From NCBI RefSeq assembly GCF_017313085.1, contig NZ_JAFLNF010000002.1:372001-436000 (forward strand): a stretch of 64,000 bases of DNA, in the 5' to 3' direction. The position numbers and the translations under genes were made by a program. Position 1 is the first letter of the stretch, and each line of letters starts with the position of its first letter. This stretch comes from Roseibium limicola (GTDB lineage Bacteria; Pseudomonadota; Alphaproteobacteria; Rhizobiales; Stappiaceae). The notes beneath the pieces are model-generated. The model saw nothing but the letters and a program-made list of their open reading frames with translations, did not search any database and was not told where the DNA came from. Below are positions 34,857-43,676 of this stretch, piece by piece.

Positions 34857-35456
34857 ATGACTGCGATGGAACAGACCTTGAAAGCCCCCCCTGCGGCAGC
34901 TGGCCGCTCGGTCTTGTGCATGCGCGCACCGGTTATGGCGCTGTTGGCCAGCCTCCTGCTTTTGGCAGGCTGCGGTGCTCTTCCCGGCCGCGGCGAGCTG
35001 GAGGACGCCCCGACCTTCAGGTCTGTTCCAGTGGACGGCAATCAGGTTCTGGAAGAGCTCAATGGCTACCGCGCCCGCCATAACCTGCCTGCTCTCTCCT
35101 ACGATCCGGTTTTGACACAGGTTTCGGCCGAAATGACCCGTCGCATCGCCGAACGCGACAGCATGGACACCTGGGCGCACAGCAGCTTTGGACTGGGGCA
35201 GCGTCTTGAAGCAGCCCGCTACGAAAATTATGCCGCAGCAGAGAATCTGGGAGCCGGCTACGCCGATTTGTCTGCCGCCTTTGCCGGCTGGCAGGGCTCA
35301 GCCGGGCACAACAAGAACCTTCTCAATCCTTATGTGACCAGAGTCGGCGTTGCCTCGATGGACAGATCAAATGGAAAGTGGCGCCACTTTTGGGTGATGA
35401 CCCTGGCACGTCCCCGTTCTGACGGTCGCCCAACCCTCGCTCCCGGCTACGACTGA
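34857..35456 (+). CDS. CAP/SCP-domain lipoprotein
   Basis: A 199-residue predicted lipoprotein. The signal sequence ends in the lipobox LLAGC (C39), preceded by an unusually long 25-residue n-region. The mature part is a CAP/SCP domain: ELNGYRARHNLPALSYDP (about 67-84), AEMTRRIAERD with W-A-H-S following, AENLGAGY and a final H-F-W-V-M-T-L-A strand. These are the usual helix, histidine and sheet blocks. Bacterial SCP proteins are exported and poorly understood. The ribosome-binding site is AGGAACGA. Confidence 0.88.
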   Translation: MTAMEQTLKAPPAAAGRSVLCMRAPVMALLASLLLLAGCGALPGRGELEDAPTFRSVPVDGNQVLEELNGYRARHNLPALSYDPVLTQVSAEMTRRIAERDSMDTWAHSSFGLGQRLEAARYENYAAAENLGAGYADLSAAFAGWQGSAGHNKNLLNPYVTRVGVASMDRSNGKWRHFWVMTLARPRSDGRPTLAPGYD

Positions 35457-35496
35457 CGCTGGTATTCACGTTCAGCAATCGTCGCAAAAAGAAAAA

Positions 35497-35518
35497 AGGC
35501 GGATCCGCAGATCCGCCT
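35497..35518. terminator. Hairpin after the SCP lipoprotein gene
   Basis: AGGCGGATC (35497-35505) pairs with GATCCGCCT (35510-35518) around CGCA. The plus strand has only a weak T-tail, whereas the minus strand has six U residues, so it works best for leftward transcripts. Confidence 0.7.
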
Positions 35519-36326
35519 GAAAGTTATTTCCAGAGACCCCATAAGGGGAAACCGGCAATCGCCAGTGAGAACGCCCCTCCAAAAGTGGAGTATTATTCTC
35601 ATATTTTAGGTACCCCATCTGGATCATCAAAGTCAACCAGTCCACGCGGCATTTTCTAAAGGACCATCGACACGCGCCACACAGTCTCGGTGCGACCACC
35701 CGAGACATCTGCACGAGATCAATTAGTTGTATCGTTATTAATTTCTATAATAAATTGCATCACATTTCCTGCGCGACAGACGGACGAAAATTTATCCGTT
35801 TCAGGGCGATTAGGATAACCCGACGTCGCGGACCCAAACTTAATTCATGGTAAATGGGATTTTTTCCGGAGTATTTGCGCTGCACCACAAAATTTTTTGA
35901 GACAAAATGCAACGCAATGCTTCAGAAGTGTTCAAAGGTGAGTAACCTGCTCTAGAATAGTTTTGCAAAATGGGCGATAGTTCTGACAAGTAAGGAAACA
36001 TGGCACAGACAACGCGCGCGGCTCAAACGATCTTGCTCTCATCGTCTGCACCTTGTTTCCAGGCACTATGGTCGTCCATCTCCTCTCGCCCTTGCGTGAA
36101 GAGAGACAGCGCACCTGAACCTCGGTGACGTGCCATGGCGCCTAAAAACACAAAGCTTAGCCTGCCACCATCAATCTGCAGTGCAGGAAATGAGCGGCTT
36201 TTCGACACGTGTTCGGATTGAGAAAATCTCAGTCTGACAAGGATCCTGGATCGAGGAAAAGGCCTGGCTTTCAAACGTAGTTGAAACCAGCCGGACCACC
36301 CTCGAAATGACAAAATGGAATTTCCA
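35519..36326. other. Gene-free stretch, partly AT-rich
   Basis: About 800 bp with no supported coding region. The part 35720-35930 is AT-rich and may contain promoters. An imperfect hairpin lies at 35566-35601. Several short minus-strand frames (35472-35714, 36023-36334, 36171-36431) lack motifs and good ribosome-binding sites. Confidence 0.5.
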
Positions 36327-36647
36327 ATGTCCAAAGTTGATACGACTCAAGCTGAAGGCACGCGGGACGAAACCGGACTGAAGCAGGAAGCAGCAGAGCT
36401 CAAGGCCGAAGCGCAATCGACCGATATGCACGACGCGATCACCGAAGCAGAAAGCCTGCGACGGATGATCACCTTCACCAAGCGCGAAGCAGAGCGCAAG
36501 GACCGCACGTTCTGCGCCTACCTTCTGGATCTTGCGCTCAATGCGCTCGACGAGGATTCCGAGGAAATGAACTCCGCCTTGCGGGCCCGCATCATTCCGG
36601 CTCCTTTGGCGTCCACGTCCACTGAAAAGGGCGACGTTTCGAAGTGA
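36327..36647 (+). CDS. Small hypothetical protein
   Basis: A 106-residue, mostly polar, helix-rich protein with no signal peptide or membrane segment. The first half is rich in Glu, Ala and Lys (KQEAAELKAEAQ) and could form a coiled coil. The second half, RRMITFTKREAERKDRTFC to LLDLALNALDEDSEE (about 46-86), looks like a compact helical hairpin. I chose ATG 36327, with GGAA 6 bp upstream; an earlier ATG at 36315 has no site. I do not recognise a family. It stands alone, with gene-free DNA on both sides. Confidence 0.65.
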   Translation: MSKVDTTQAEGTRDETGLKQEAAELKAEAQSTDMHDAITEAESLRRMITFTKREAERKDRTFCAYLLDLALNALDEDSEEMNSALRARIIPAPLASTSTEKGDVSK

Positions 36648-37171
36648 ACTTCAGCAGCCAGTCATGCTGAGCTGCTCAGACCCACCGGTTCGTCGGGTTC
36701 GCTGAGCAACATCAGGTCACTCGCCTGGCCCCAGGCGCAGCCGTCCACTTCCTGACAGGGTCACAGGACTGGATTATGGTGCCTGAACTGAAATAGTTGA
36801 GCCAGTCATTGCGGTCCACAGGACGCCAACTGATCAGCGCAAGGACAGGCAGAGTGGCATGTGCGCCTAACCAAGGCGGTCAGACAGCCAGCAAACAGGG
36901 CCCTCGCAACCGAGGCCTGACGCCATGCTCTCAGCGCCCCTACAGCAGCACCCTCAGCACACGCTTCAAAGCCACCATCAAGAGCAAGTTCAGAGCCAGC
37001 ACGGGCGGCACAACACCTGAGAGCTGCACTTCCGCGACACCTTCCGGTGTCCGGTCTCACGACAAACGATATGAACTAGGCTTCAAAACAGGGATTGAAA
37101 AATGAGTTGCCCTTCGAGACCTAAAGCCTGAATCAGACACACTTAAATAGTTGAATTTAATAGAAAAAATA
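36648..37171. other. Gene-free stretch before tRNA-Arg
   Basis: About 520 bp. An open frame at 36797-37105 shows no motif or ribosome-binding site. Nothing else was recognised apart from the 3' flank of the tRNA. Confidence 0.5.
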
Positions 37172-37248
37172 TGGCGACCCCGGCAGGATTCGAACCTGCG
37201 ACCATTCGCTTAGAAGGCGAGCGCTCTATCCAGCTGAGCTACGGGGCC
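37172..37248 (-). tRNA. tRNA-Arg (TCT)
   Basis: A 77-nt cloverleaf with CCA encoded. Acceptor GGCCCCG pairs with CGGGGTC (one G-U pair), the D-arm is GCTC/GAGC, the anticodon loop CTTCTAA gives TCT (reads AGA/AGG), and the T-arm GCAGG-TTCGAAT-CCTGC is canonical. The top pair of the anticodon stem is C27-A43, a mismatch. Confidence 0.96.
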
Positions 37249-37312
37249 ATATTAAACATCGCATCCGGTCAGCCTGCCGGGGCTGAAAGCCGGATCCGGA
37301 AAGTTCAACCGG

Positions 37313-37618
37313 TCAGTGAGTCCAGGGAGAGACCCGGTTGAACTTGAAATTATCGGAGTAGGAAGCACCACGAACCACGCGCTCCTGGGTTTCTTCAACC
37401 CGGTGCGCGATCCCGTTGCGGCGTGCATAGGCAACAGCCTCTTCTTTCGTCTCGAAGGCCAACCTCACCTGAGACTTCATGTCGGAAGACGATGTGTAAC
37501 CCATCAAAGGCTCCACAGAGCGCGCCGCTTCCGGTTCAAAATCCAGAATCCAGCGCTGCGTCTTGGCCTTGCCCGACTGCATCGCAGTTTTCGTGGGCCG
37601 ATAGATCCGCGCAACCAT
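37313..37618 (-). CDS. NADH dehydrogenase accessory protein, NDUFS4-like (ETC complex I subunit)
   Basis: A 101-residue protein of the 'ETC complex I subunit conserved region' family, the bacterial counterpart of mitochondrial NDUFS4. MVARIYRPTKTAMQSGKAKT (1-20), the W-x-L-x-F block RWILDFEP and the C-terminal YSDNFKFNRVSPWTH are characteristic. It attaches to the peripheral arm of complex I and is known from alphaproteobacteria. The ATG at 37618 has AGGGA upstream; longer in-frame extensions lack this. The nuo operon is not in the window. The gene sits 64 bp past the tRNA-Arg 5' end. Confidence 0.92.
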   Translation of the reverse strand: MVARIYRPTKTAMQSGKAKTQRWILDFEPEAARSVEPLMGYTSSSDMKSQVRLAFETKEEAVAYARRNGIAHRVEETQERVVRGASYSDNFKFNRVSPWTH

Positions 37619-38062
37619 GGTCCAAATCCCTAAAGCTCGGTCCTTCACTGCCATGCTCTCATGGCAATCTTCCATGAAAGCTTTTTCCTGTCTTTACCCG
37701 ATATGTCAACCATCGATCACAGCCTCGCTGTCCTTGACCGGGCTTTTGAACATTAACCACGACGCGAAAAAGAGAGTGTCGCGGCTTTGCAACCAGAGAT
37801 AAATCATGACATTCAATCTTGATGGCACGATAACCTGCTGCCACTGCCAAACAAGCGCCCGGGCAGACAAGTGTCGCAAGCCACCTTTCTGAAAGCAGGT
37901 CGGCTCGTATCCATCACTGTTTTGTCTGGCGACTGACGTTTCCGCTTTTTTTAAAGCACAGAATCGGACACCAGTTTTCGGAATGATCCTGGGTTGCCTG
38001 ACGTCCGTTTGTCACCCTGTCCACGCACCACCGTGCCGAGGTGACTTTCACTGGAGTACACT
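37619..38062. other. Divergent intergenic region
   Basis: About 440 bp between the NDUFS4-like gene and a small plus-strand gene. It must hold both promoters. I saw no RNA structure or supported small gene. Confidence 0.5.
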
Positions 38063-38296
38063 ATGTCGATGCCCCCCCATTTTCCGGCCTCCGCCTACCA
38101 GCATGAGCACTCTCAACCTGCGGCGGATCCTGCTCGTCTGCTGCTTGAACAGGTCGAAGAAAACAACCTGCGAGAAATGTGGGACATGGTTCTGATGCTG
38201 GATTATGAAGTTGCTAACGTTTATGAGCTCGACCGCGAGACTCAGGAAGAATTCTGCAGCATAATTACATTGCTTCTGAAGGCCTTCACCAAATAG
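38063..38296 (+). CDS. Small hypothetical protein
   Basis: A 77-residue soluble protein without a signal peptide. The N-terminal third is Pro/His-rich (MPPHFPASAYQHEHSQ). The rest is acidic and helical (LLLEQVEENNLREMWDM to YELDRETQEEFCSIITLLLKAF), with one cysteine. TGGAG lies 7 bp before the ATG, which supports real translation. No family recognised. A PAS-like protein gene follows on the same strand 130 bp later. Confidence 0.6.
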   Translation: MSMPPHFPASAYQHEHSQPAADPARLLLEQVEENNLREMWDMVLMLDYEVANVYELDRETQEEFCSIITLLLKAFTK

Positions 38297-38426
38297 AAAG
38301 CCCACCTCGTCAAAATCTGCTTGATGAGAATGGCATGGGCGGGCCTACGGATGAATGACAGGCACTCCCTGGATCAGATCCAGCCGCGTGCCCGTTCACG
38401 AGACTACCGTAGGAAGGAAGATCGTA

Positions 38427-38921
38427 TTGTCGGTGAGCAGCAAAACAGTCTTCACAGAACTGGGCACCAAGGCTATCGACAAGGGCCTTGCTGATCCGCA
38501 GTTGTCGGCTTTCTACAACAGCATGATGTCCACATCCGGCGTGGTCTCCGAGAAGCTGCGCGAGCACATGCCCTATCTCAGTCTGTGCTCCGACAAGCTT
38601 GAGGGCTTCGGTCCTCCGCCGATTTTCTATGTAGGACGACGCTGCAGCCAGCGCACACTTTTCGGTGATGACTGGGCGACCCAGAACAAGGTTGAGCTGC
38701 GCACACCTGACGAGGAGCTGGAACGCGCTTCGGCTGAGGCCTATCAGTCAGCTCTGGCAGGGCTGCCCTACTATGGCTATGCGCGCACCACAGTGCTGTT
38801 GGGCGACAAGCCGGTGGATATCGCATATGAGCGACTGATCATCTCTCTGCGGCCATCACCGCAGTCTGACCGCCGCTTCTGCGCCTATTTCGGCGTCATT
38901 CAGGACCTTCAGAAACGATAG
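38427..38921 (+). CDS. Hypothetical protein, possibly PAS-like
   Basis: A protein of about 164 residues. The C-terminal half (YYGYARTTVLLGDKPVDIAYERLI and the end RRFCAYFGVIQDLQKR) has the strand pattern and closing motif of a PAS-like domain, as seen in small alphaproteobacterial DUFs, but this is a weak inference. The likely start is TTG 38427, 6 bp after AAGGAAG; GTG 38433 is the alternative. Its last 26 bp overlap the 3' end of the convergent GNAT-like gene. Confidence 0.6.
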   Translation: MSVSSKTVFTELGTKAIDKGLADPQLSAFYNSMMSTSGVVSEKLREHMPYLSLCSDKLEGFGPPPIFYVGRRCSQRTLFGDDWATQNKVELRTPDEELERASAEAYQSALAGLPYYGYARTTVLLGDKPVDIAYERLIISLRPSPQSDRRFCAYFGVIQDLQKR

Positions 38922-39597
38922 TCTTGGCGAGGATCTGCAAGTCATTGCGATTTGAATAGACCAGCCAGTCATCGGGGCGAATATGCTCCGGCGGCGTGAT
39001 CCAATGCGTGCCGCGCGGTGCAAAACGGCGATAGCCAACGCGGATGCCGAAGCCCTTCATCGCATTGCGGGCGGCCATCAGCCCGTAGAGATAGTCCGGC
39101 GACCACTTCAGCACCGAAATCAGGAAACCAAGCTGCGTCAGGGCTTCTGCAAGTCCCTGACCACGAGCGTCTTTTCGCAGCCAGAGATTGCCGTGATAGA
39201 CGATCCTTCCCCGCATGGAAAACGCGTCATGGGCATGATTGTCGCCCAGTTCCACATGTGACACCGGGTCAGAGAACATCCGCCGCTGCTGCTGCTGCCA
39301 GAGCTGCCCGAGACTACGGTCCCTGAGGTCTTCAAGCTTGGCAGCCTGGACACTGACCGGCTCCCCATCCTTGCCCCAGGCGCCGATCCAGAAGGCAGAA
39401 GTGCCGTGGAGGTCAAAAAAGCGGCTGGAGAAATCCTCCATGAGATAGCGATCTTCCGTCGCCCGTACGGTATCTTCAAACAGCGAGAAGTCACTGCTCT
39501 CGCGCAGGCTCAGTCCGGCTCTGTGGATCTGTCTGTGAAGAGCGGCAATAGCCCGCACGACTTCAAGTGTATCCTCCCCTAATGGATCGCTCTGCAT
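38896..39597 (-). CDS. GNAT-like acyltransferase, function unknown
   Basis: A 233-residue soluble protein. GNLWLRKDARGQGLAEAL (about 137-154) is a good acetyl-CoA binding motif A of the GNAT fold, with the R-x-x-G-x-G/A loop. The N-terminal part (LEVVRAIAALHRQI) is helical. It may be related to the autoinducer-synthase-like or N-acyl amino acid synthase branch, but I cannot place it firmly. The reading frame overlaps the convergent upstream gene by 26 bp at the 3' ends, unusual for this otherwise spacious region. Confidence 0.72.
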   Translation of the reverse strand: MQSDPLGEDTLEVVRAIAALHRQIHRAGLSLRESSDFSLFEDTVRATEDRYLMEDFSSRFFDLHGTSAFWIGAWGKDGEPVSVQAAKLEDLRDRSLGQLWQQQQRRMFSDPVSHVELGDNHAHDAFSMRGRIVYHGNLWLRKDARGQGLAEALTQLGFLISVLKWSPDYLYGLMAARNAMKGFGIRVGYRRFAPRGTHWITPPEHIRPDDWLVYSNRNDLQILAKTIVSEGPE

Positions 39598-40025
39598 GCC
39601 CCAACCCGAATCTTTAATTGATCAAACCTGATTTTGAGCAATTTTGGAGCGAAGGAAAAGCCCATACACGCTCGTTTAACCATTTAATAAAAAAGAAGAA
39701 TTCTGTTTGCATTGCAAAAATTGCGTATGCATTCCCACAATCTAGAAGCGCAGTCCCCGCTACCACGCACCACAAAGCACTGTCGCCCTTGCGTCAATTT
39801 TCAAGGTGAAGTGCAGGCAGCCATCCCTGCGCACAAGAGATCAGCCAGCGTTTGAAGCGATGGCGCTACTTCCAACACTCCGACACAAGTCAGGCTGCAC
39901 CTTTCCGACCAACAGCAAGAGACATCCGGAAATTGAACGAAAAAACGCCCCGAGCGCGACGACGCTCAAGGCTGAACTCTCAATGTACTTTGGGAAAAGT
40001 CAGATGCACTCAAGTGCTTGAATAA
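39598..40025. other. Gene-free stretch before tRNA-Pro
   Basis: About 430 bp, AT-rich near 39640-39740. It probably holds the promoter of the GNAT-like gene. Short frames here show no supporting signals. Confidence 0.5.
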
Positions 40026-40102
<77 letters not shown>

Positions 40103-40212
40103 ATCCGTTATTTCAGCGGTGTAACCTTGTTGCCGCCCTCCGTCAAGGGCCTTGATTTCACGCTAAAAACCAAAGCAAGGGCATCAAAAAACCCAGCGTA
40201 AATCTATGTATT

Positions 40213-40734
40213 TCAAGGATTCTTCGGCACATTCATGGCCTCCGACACCAGTCGATCGCCTTCGGTTATCCCCAATTCCTCGCTCGTACCGGCCAACAAT
40301 TCCAGAACATAGAGCGCATCGCCGTTGGATGGGACGATGTTTTCTGAAAATGGTACCGTGTGATCGGCGATCCGAATGATTTCGCCGTCCTCGTCAACGA
40401 AGATGATATCGAGTGAAAGCGGCGTATCCTTCATCCAGAAATAACGCTGACCTGCGGCCTCGAAGATGAAGAGCATGCCCTGATCGACTGCCATATCCTC
40501 GCGATGCATCAACCCCCTCGCCCGCTCGCTGTCTGTCCGAGCCACTTCGACCTGAAACGCGTGAACCATCTCGGGCGTATGAATGGAAAGCGCCACCCTC
40601 TCCGCTGTCTGAGCGCTGGCGACCGTTGCCGACACCAACAGAAGCGCCGCGGCAATGGCCGATCTGGCCACACCAGAGATGCCAGAAATTTCAGAGATTT
40701 TTTGAACACCGGGAAAAGACGTCATAAGGGTCAA
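40213..40734 (-). CDS. DUF192 family exported protein
   Basis: A 173-residue protein with a signal sequence ending near VASA-Q (about 41). The mature domain is DUF192: ERARGLMHREDMAVDQGMLF (about 71-90), then YFWMKDTPLSLDIIFVDEDG and the final AGTSEELGITEGD. The function of the family is unknown; these proteins are periplasmic in many alphaproteobacteria. TTG at 40734 is preferred as start because AAGGAG lies exactly 6 bp upstream; the ATG at 40725 is 15 bp from it. It stands downstream of the cold-shock gene but is separated from it by a terminator. Confidence 0.88.
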   Translation of the reverse strand: MTLMTSFPGVQKISEISGISGVARSAIAAALLLVSATVASAQTAERVALSIHTPEMVHAFQVEVARTDSERARGLMHREDMAVDQGMLFIFEAAGQRYFWMKDTPLSLDIIFVDEDGEIIRIADHTVPFSENIVPSNGDALYVLELLAGTSEELGITEGDRLVSEAMNVPKNP

Positions 40735-40972
40735 ACTGCTCTCCTTAAAACTTGAGTGAGGCGCGCGGACTGTCCGTTCTGTCGCGCAGCCTAAATGTCT
40801 CTGCGATTCTTATCAGATTTATGTGGCGCCAACCGAACAAGAAACAAGCACTGACCCACCATCTTTCCAAGCCGCCCCCCCCTGGCAATGCAACCAGCTG
40901 TAGGCACAATTCCACTGGTCGCAAAGCAGCCGCGAGAAGCCAGGCAGAAGGCACAAGCCCAGGGGCAGATAC
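40735..40972. promoter_or_regulatory. Intergenic promoter region of the DUF192 gene
   Basis: Together with the terminator at 40973-40994 and the 3' flank of the cold-shock gene, this makes a 341-bp non-coding gap. The AAGGAG site near 40741-40746 belongs to the DUF192 gene. No other structure was seen. Confidence 0.4.
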
Positions 40973-40994
40973 AAAAAAGGGCCGTCACCGGCCC
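40973..40994 (-). terminator. Rho-independent terminator of the cold-shock gene
   Basis: On the minus strand GGGCCG (40994-40989) and CGGCCC (40984-40979) pair around GTGA and are followed by six U residues. It lies 82 bp after the cold-shock gene stop. Confidence 0.88.
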
Positions 40995-41075
40995 AAAATC
41001 GCGCAATAGTTTGTTGCTGGCGAGCCCCCGGGGCGGAGAGCTGCCAAACAGCAGTACCCCCTGCACCGTTCGCTC

Positions 41076-41654
41076 TCAATGAGAGGAAGGAATATGCGTT
41101 CCCGCACCAATCGGTCGGATCTCCGCCGCCATACGCCCCTTGGGGCCATTGCCAAAGCGTACCATCACATCTTGACCTGGGCGTAGCTCCGTAATGCCGA
41201 AGCGACGCAACGTCTCCATGTGAATGAAAATATCCTCAGTGCCTTCGCCCTGCGTGAGAAAGCCGAAGCCCTTCACCCGGTTGAACCACTTGACCGTTGC
41301 TGTCTCGAAGCCCGTTTCCGGCACGACCTGCACATGGGTGCGAGAAGGTGGCAACTGTGAGGGATGTACAGCAGTTGATTCGTCCATGGAGAGAATACGG
41401 AATGCCTGAAGCCCTCGTGGTCTGTCCAGAACTTCACAGACGACTCGCGCGCCTTCATAGGCGGTCTGAAAACCATCTCGCCGGAGACACGTTACATGGA
41501 GGAGAATGTCACCTCCACCATTGTCAGGCACGATGAAGCCATAGCCTTTGGCAACATCAAACCATTTAATCGAACCCGCAATCTCGATCACATCAACGGC
41601 AACATCGTCCGCCGCTTCGATCATGCGGGGATCTGTAAGGGTTTTTGCCCCCAT
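41076..41654 (-). CDS. Dual cold-shock-domain protein
   Basis: A 192-residue nucleic-acid-binding protein with two CSDs, a form common in alphaproteobacteria. CSD1 has GSIKWFDVAKGYGFIVPD (about 26-43) and DILLHV; CSD2 has ATVKWFNRVKGFGFLTQ (about 119-135) and DIFIHM. Both keep the aromatic RNP1 and RNP2 residues needed to bind single-stranded RNA or DNA. It probably works as an RNA chaperone. I chose ATG 41654 with GGGG upstream; the frame is open much further 5', but that extension is hydrophobic and unlike the family. Confidence 0.9.
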   Translation of the reverse strand: MGAKTLTDPRMIEAADDVAVDVIEIAGSIKWFDVAKGYGFIVPDNGGGDILLHVTCLRRDGFQTAYEGARVVCEVLDRPRGLQAFRILSMDESTAVHPSQLPPSRTHVQVVPETGFETATVKWFNRVKGFGFLTQGEGTEDIFIHMETLRRFGITELRPGQDVMVRFGNGPKGRMAAEIRPIGAGTHIPSSH

Positions 41655-41807
41655 AGCCGATTGCCCCGTGTCTTGTCCGCATCTCCCAACCTGGAGACGC
41701 TCCCAAAGGGAAAAATCGCGACTCAGGCTGATTCCTAACAAAAGGATAACACCCGACATCGATGCGAGAAGAGAAATTGTCCGACAAACCACAAGGGATT
41801 TAACGCG

Positions 41808-42581
41808 CTAGGTCATTTTCTCACTGCCAGACACGCCAAGGGTCTCCGCAATAGGCGTGCGCAGACAAAAACTTGCATGCTGATCCAGAGGAGTCTGTTC
41901 ACGGTTGAGAATGATCAACTCCGCCCCTGTTTGGACAGCAATTGCCGGTAATTGTGCTGCAGGATGCACCACAAGCGAAGAGCCAACCACCAAAAAGACC
42001 GAACTGCGACGCGCAGCTTCCGCAGCCTGCTGCAGGGGCTCCTCCGGCATGGCCTGTCCAAAACTGACGACCGCTGCCTTCAACAGGCCACCACACTCAG
42101 TACACACAGGCGTCCCGCCATTCTCCAACATCAGCGCGATCGACTCCAGCTCTTCCCTCCGTGAACAGACAAGGCATGTCGCATAGGTCGAGTTGCCGTG
42201 CAGCTCGACCAGCGCCTCCTCTGGCACACCGGAACGTTGGTGCATATTGTCGACGTTCTGAGTGATCAGCCGCCGCAGGCTTCCTGCTCGTGCCATGTCT
42301 GCTAACGCCAGATGCCCGGCATTGGGCTCTGCTGCATCAAAGATTGCCTTCATTTCAAATCGTCGCCGCCAGTCCTCCCTGCGCTTTGCCGGGTCGTGAA
42401 CGAACTCATCGAACTGAATCGGCTTGATCTGGCTCCACAGTCCTCCGGGCGAGCGGAAATCCGGAATGCCGCTTGCTGTCGAGATACCCGCCCCGGTCAT
42501 CACCACGAGATCTGCTCCAGCCTCGGCAAAAACATCATCCAGAACCGCTCGGGCACTGGTCAGATCCATTATCTCTGTCAT
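41808..42581 (-). CDS. NAD-dependent protein deacylase (sirtuin)
   Basis: A 257-residue Sir2-family enzyme. NAD-binding GAGIS (30-34) and IPDFRS (39-44), TQNVDNMH (107-114), the catalytic histidine H128 in LHGN, and a complete zinc site C136-x2-C139 and C160-x2-C163 are present. VGSSLVVHPAAQLP is the usual C-terminal NAD-contact block. It removes acyl groups from lysine using NAD, in the cytoplasm. The Y-x-x-R motif of desuccinylases is not apparent. Start ATG 42581 with AGGAG upstream; the frame extends further 5' without a better site. It is divergent from glyoxalase I. Confidence 0.92.
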   Translation of the reverse strand: MTEIMDLTSARAVLDDVFAEAGADLVVMTGAGISTASGIPDFRSPGGLWSQIKPIQFDEFVHDPAKRREDWRRRFEMKAIFDAAEPNAGHLALADMARAGSLRRLITQNVDNMHQRSGVPEEALVELHGNSTYATCLVCSRREELESIALMLENGGTPVCTECGGLLKAAVVSFGQAMPEEPLQQAAEAARRSSVFLVVGSSLVVHPAAQLPAIAVQTGAELIILNREQTPLDQHASFCLRTPIAETLGVSGSEKMT

Positions 42582-42733
42582 ATGCTTAAGCTCTCCTGAC
42601 AGGGGAAACGGGTCAAAGAAGCGGTCTCGCCTCTGGCAATTTCCACAGCTTCCCCCACATGAGGCAGAGCTACAGATGCGGTCTCTGCCCATTTGAATAA
42701 TATTAAGAACATCCCAACCGAGAGGAACCGTCC

Positions 42734-43174
42734 ATGCGATATCTTCACACGATGGTGCGTGTCGCCAATATTGATGACTCCCTGGATTTCTATTGCAACA
42801 AGATGGGAATGCAGGAAGTCCGCCGAATGGATCACGAGGGTGGACGCTTCACCCTGATCTTCCTGGCAGGCTCCGAAGATGTAGCAAGCGGCAAGGCGGT
42901 CAGTGCACCGTTGCTGGAGCTGACCTACAACTGGGATCCGGAAGAATATTCCGGCGGCCGCAACTTCGGCCACCTCGCCTACGAAGTGGATAACATCTAC
43001 GAATTCTGTGCCAACATTCAGGAGAAGGGCGTCACCATCAACCGCCCGCCACGCGATGGTCGCATGGCCTTCATCAAATCCCCGGATGGAATCTCCTTTG
43101 AAATCCTGCAAAAGGGCGATGCTTTGGCTCCGGCCGAACCTTGGCTGTCGATGGAAAACACCGGTTCCTGGTAA
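42734..43174 (+). CDS. gloA: Lactoylglutathione lyase (glyoxalase I)
   Basis: A 146-residue enzyme that converts the glutathione-methylglyoxal adduct to S-lactoylglutathione. Metal ligands are seen at H5 (RYLHTMVRV), a glutamate in LLELTYNW, a histidine in NFGHLAYEV and a glutamate in SFEILQKG. LDFYCNKMGMQEVRR and KSPDGISFEILQ are typical. The length matches the compact bacterial, Ni-type GloA. GAGGAA precedes the ATG. A terminator lies 35 bp after the stop. Confidence 0.95.
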   Translation: MRYLHTMVRVANIDDSLDFYCNKMGMQEVRRMDHEGGRFTLIFLAGSEDVASGKAVSAPLLELTYNWDPEEYSGGRNFGHLAYEVDNIYEFCANIQEKGVTINRPPRDGRMAFIKSPDGISFEILQKGDALAPAEPWLSMENTGSW

Positions 43175-43209
43175 CATCACACCACCCCTGATTAAGGGCC
43201 GAAATAGCT

Positions 43210-43235
43210 GGGGAGGCCGAGCGCCTCCCCTTTTT
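43210..43235 (+). terminator. Rho-independent terminator of gloA
   Basis: GGGGAGGC (43210-43217) pairs with GCCTCCCC (43223-43230) around CGAGC, followed by five T. Confidence 0.93.
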
Positions 43236-43385
43236 GACGCGCCCAAATTCGTCAAATCCCTCATGGGCTTGCTTGAGAGTTTTACACAGGCCACTCTGGG
43301 TTTGGAAATTTGTCACAAAAGGCTCTTGCAGGCTTTGCGAATTCTGCCTATAAGCCTCTCCACCGACGCAGACAGCGTCGACCGC

Positions 43386-43461
43386 GCGCCCATCGTCTAG
43401 CGGTCTAGGACGCCGCCCTTTCACGGCGGAAACACGGGTTCGATTCCCGTTGGGCGTACCA
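43386..43461 (+). tRNA. tRNA-Glu (TTC)
   Basis: A 76-nt cloverleaf with CCA encoded. Acceptor GCGCCCA pairs with TGGGCGT (first pair G-U), the anticodon stem CCGCC/GGCGG encloses the loop CTTTCAC (anticodon TTC), and the T-arm ACGGG-TTCGATT-CCCGT is canonical. Confidence 0.97.
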
Positions 43462-43676
43462 CTTCTCTCGATCCTCGAGATCAGGCCTTTGTGCCAGAGA
43501 GAAGCGCTTCTCTGAAGCTTTGCAGTTTGACCTACTGCACACCTCCCCCAACATCCTTTGACACACCTACATTCGGTGAATTTGACCGGATCCCCTCTCC
43601 TCGCTTAAGTCTTGGTCCTCCAATTTCAGGATCATCCGGCGCTTTCCTGCCGGTCCCCAGCGACGAGTTCTCTTTC

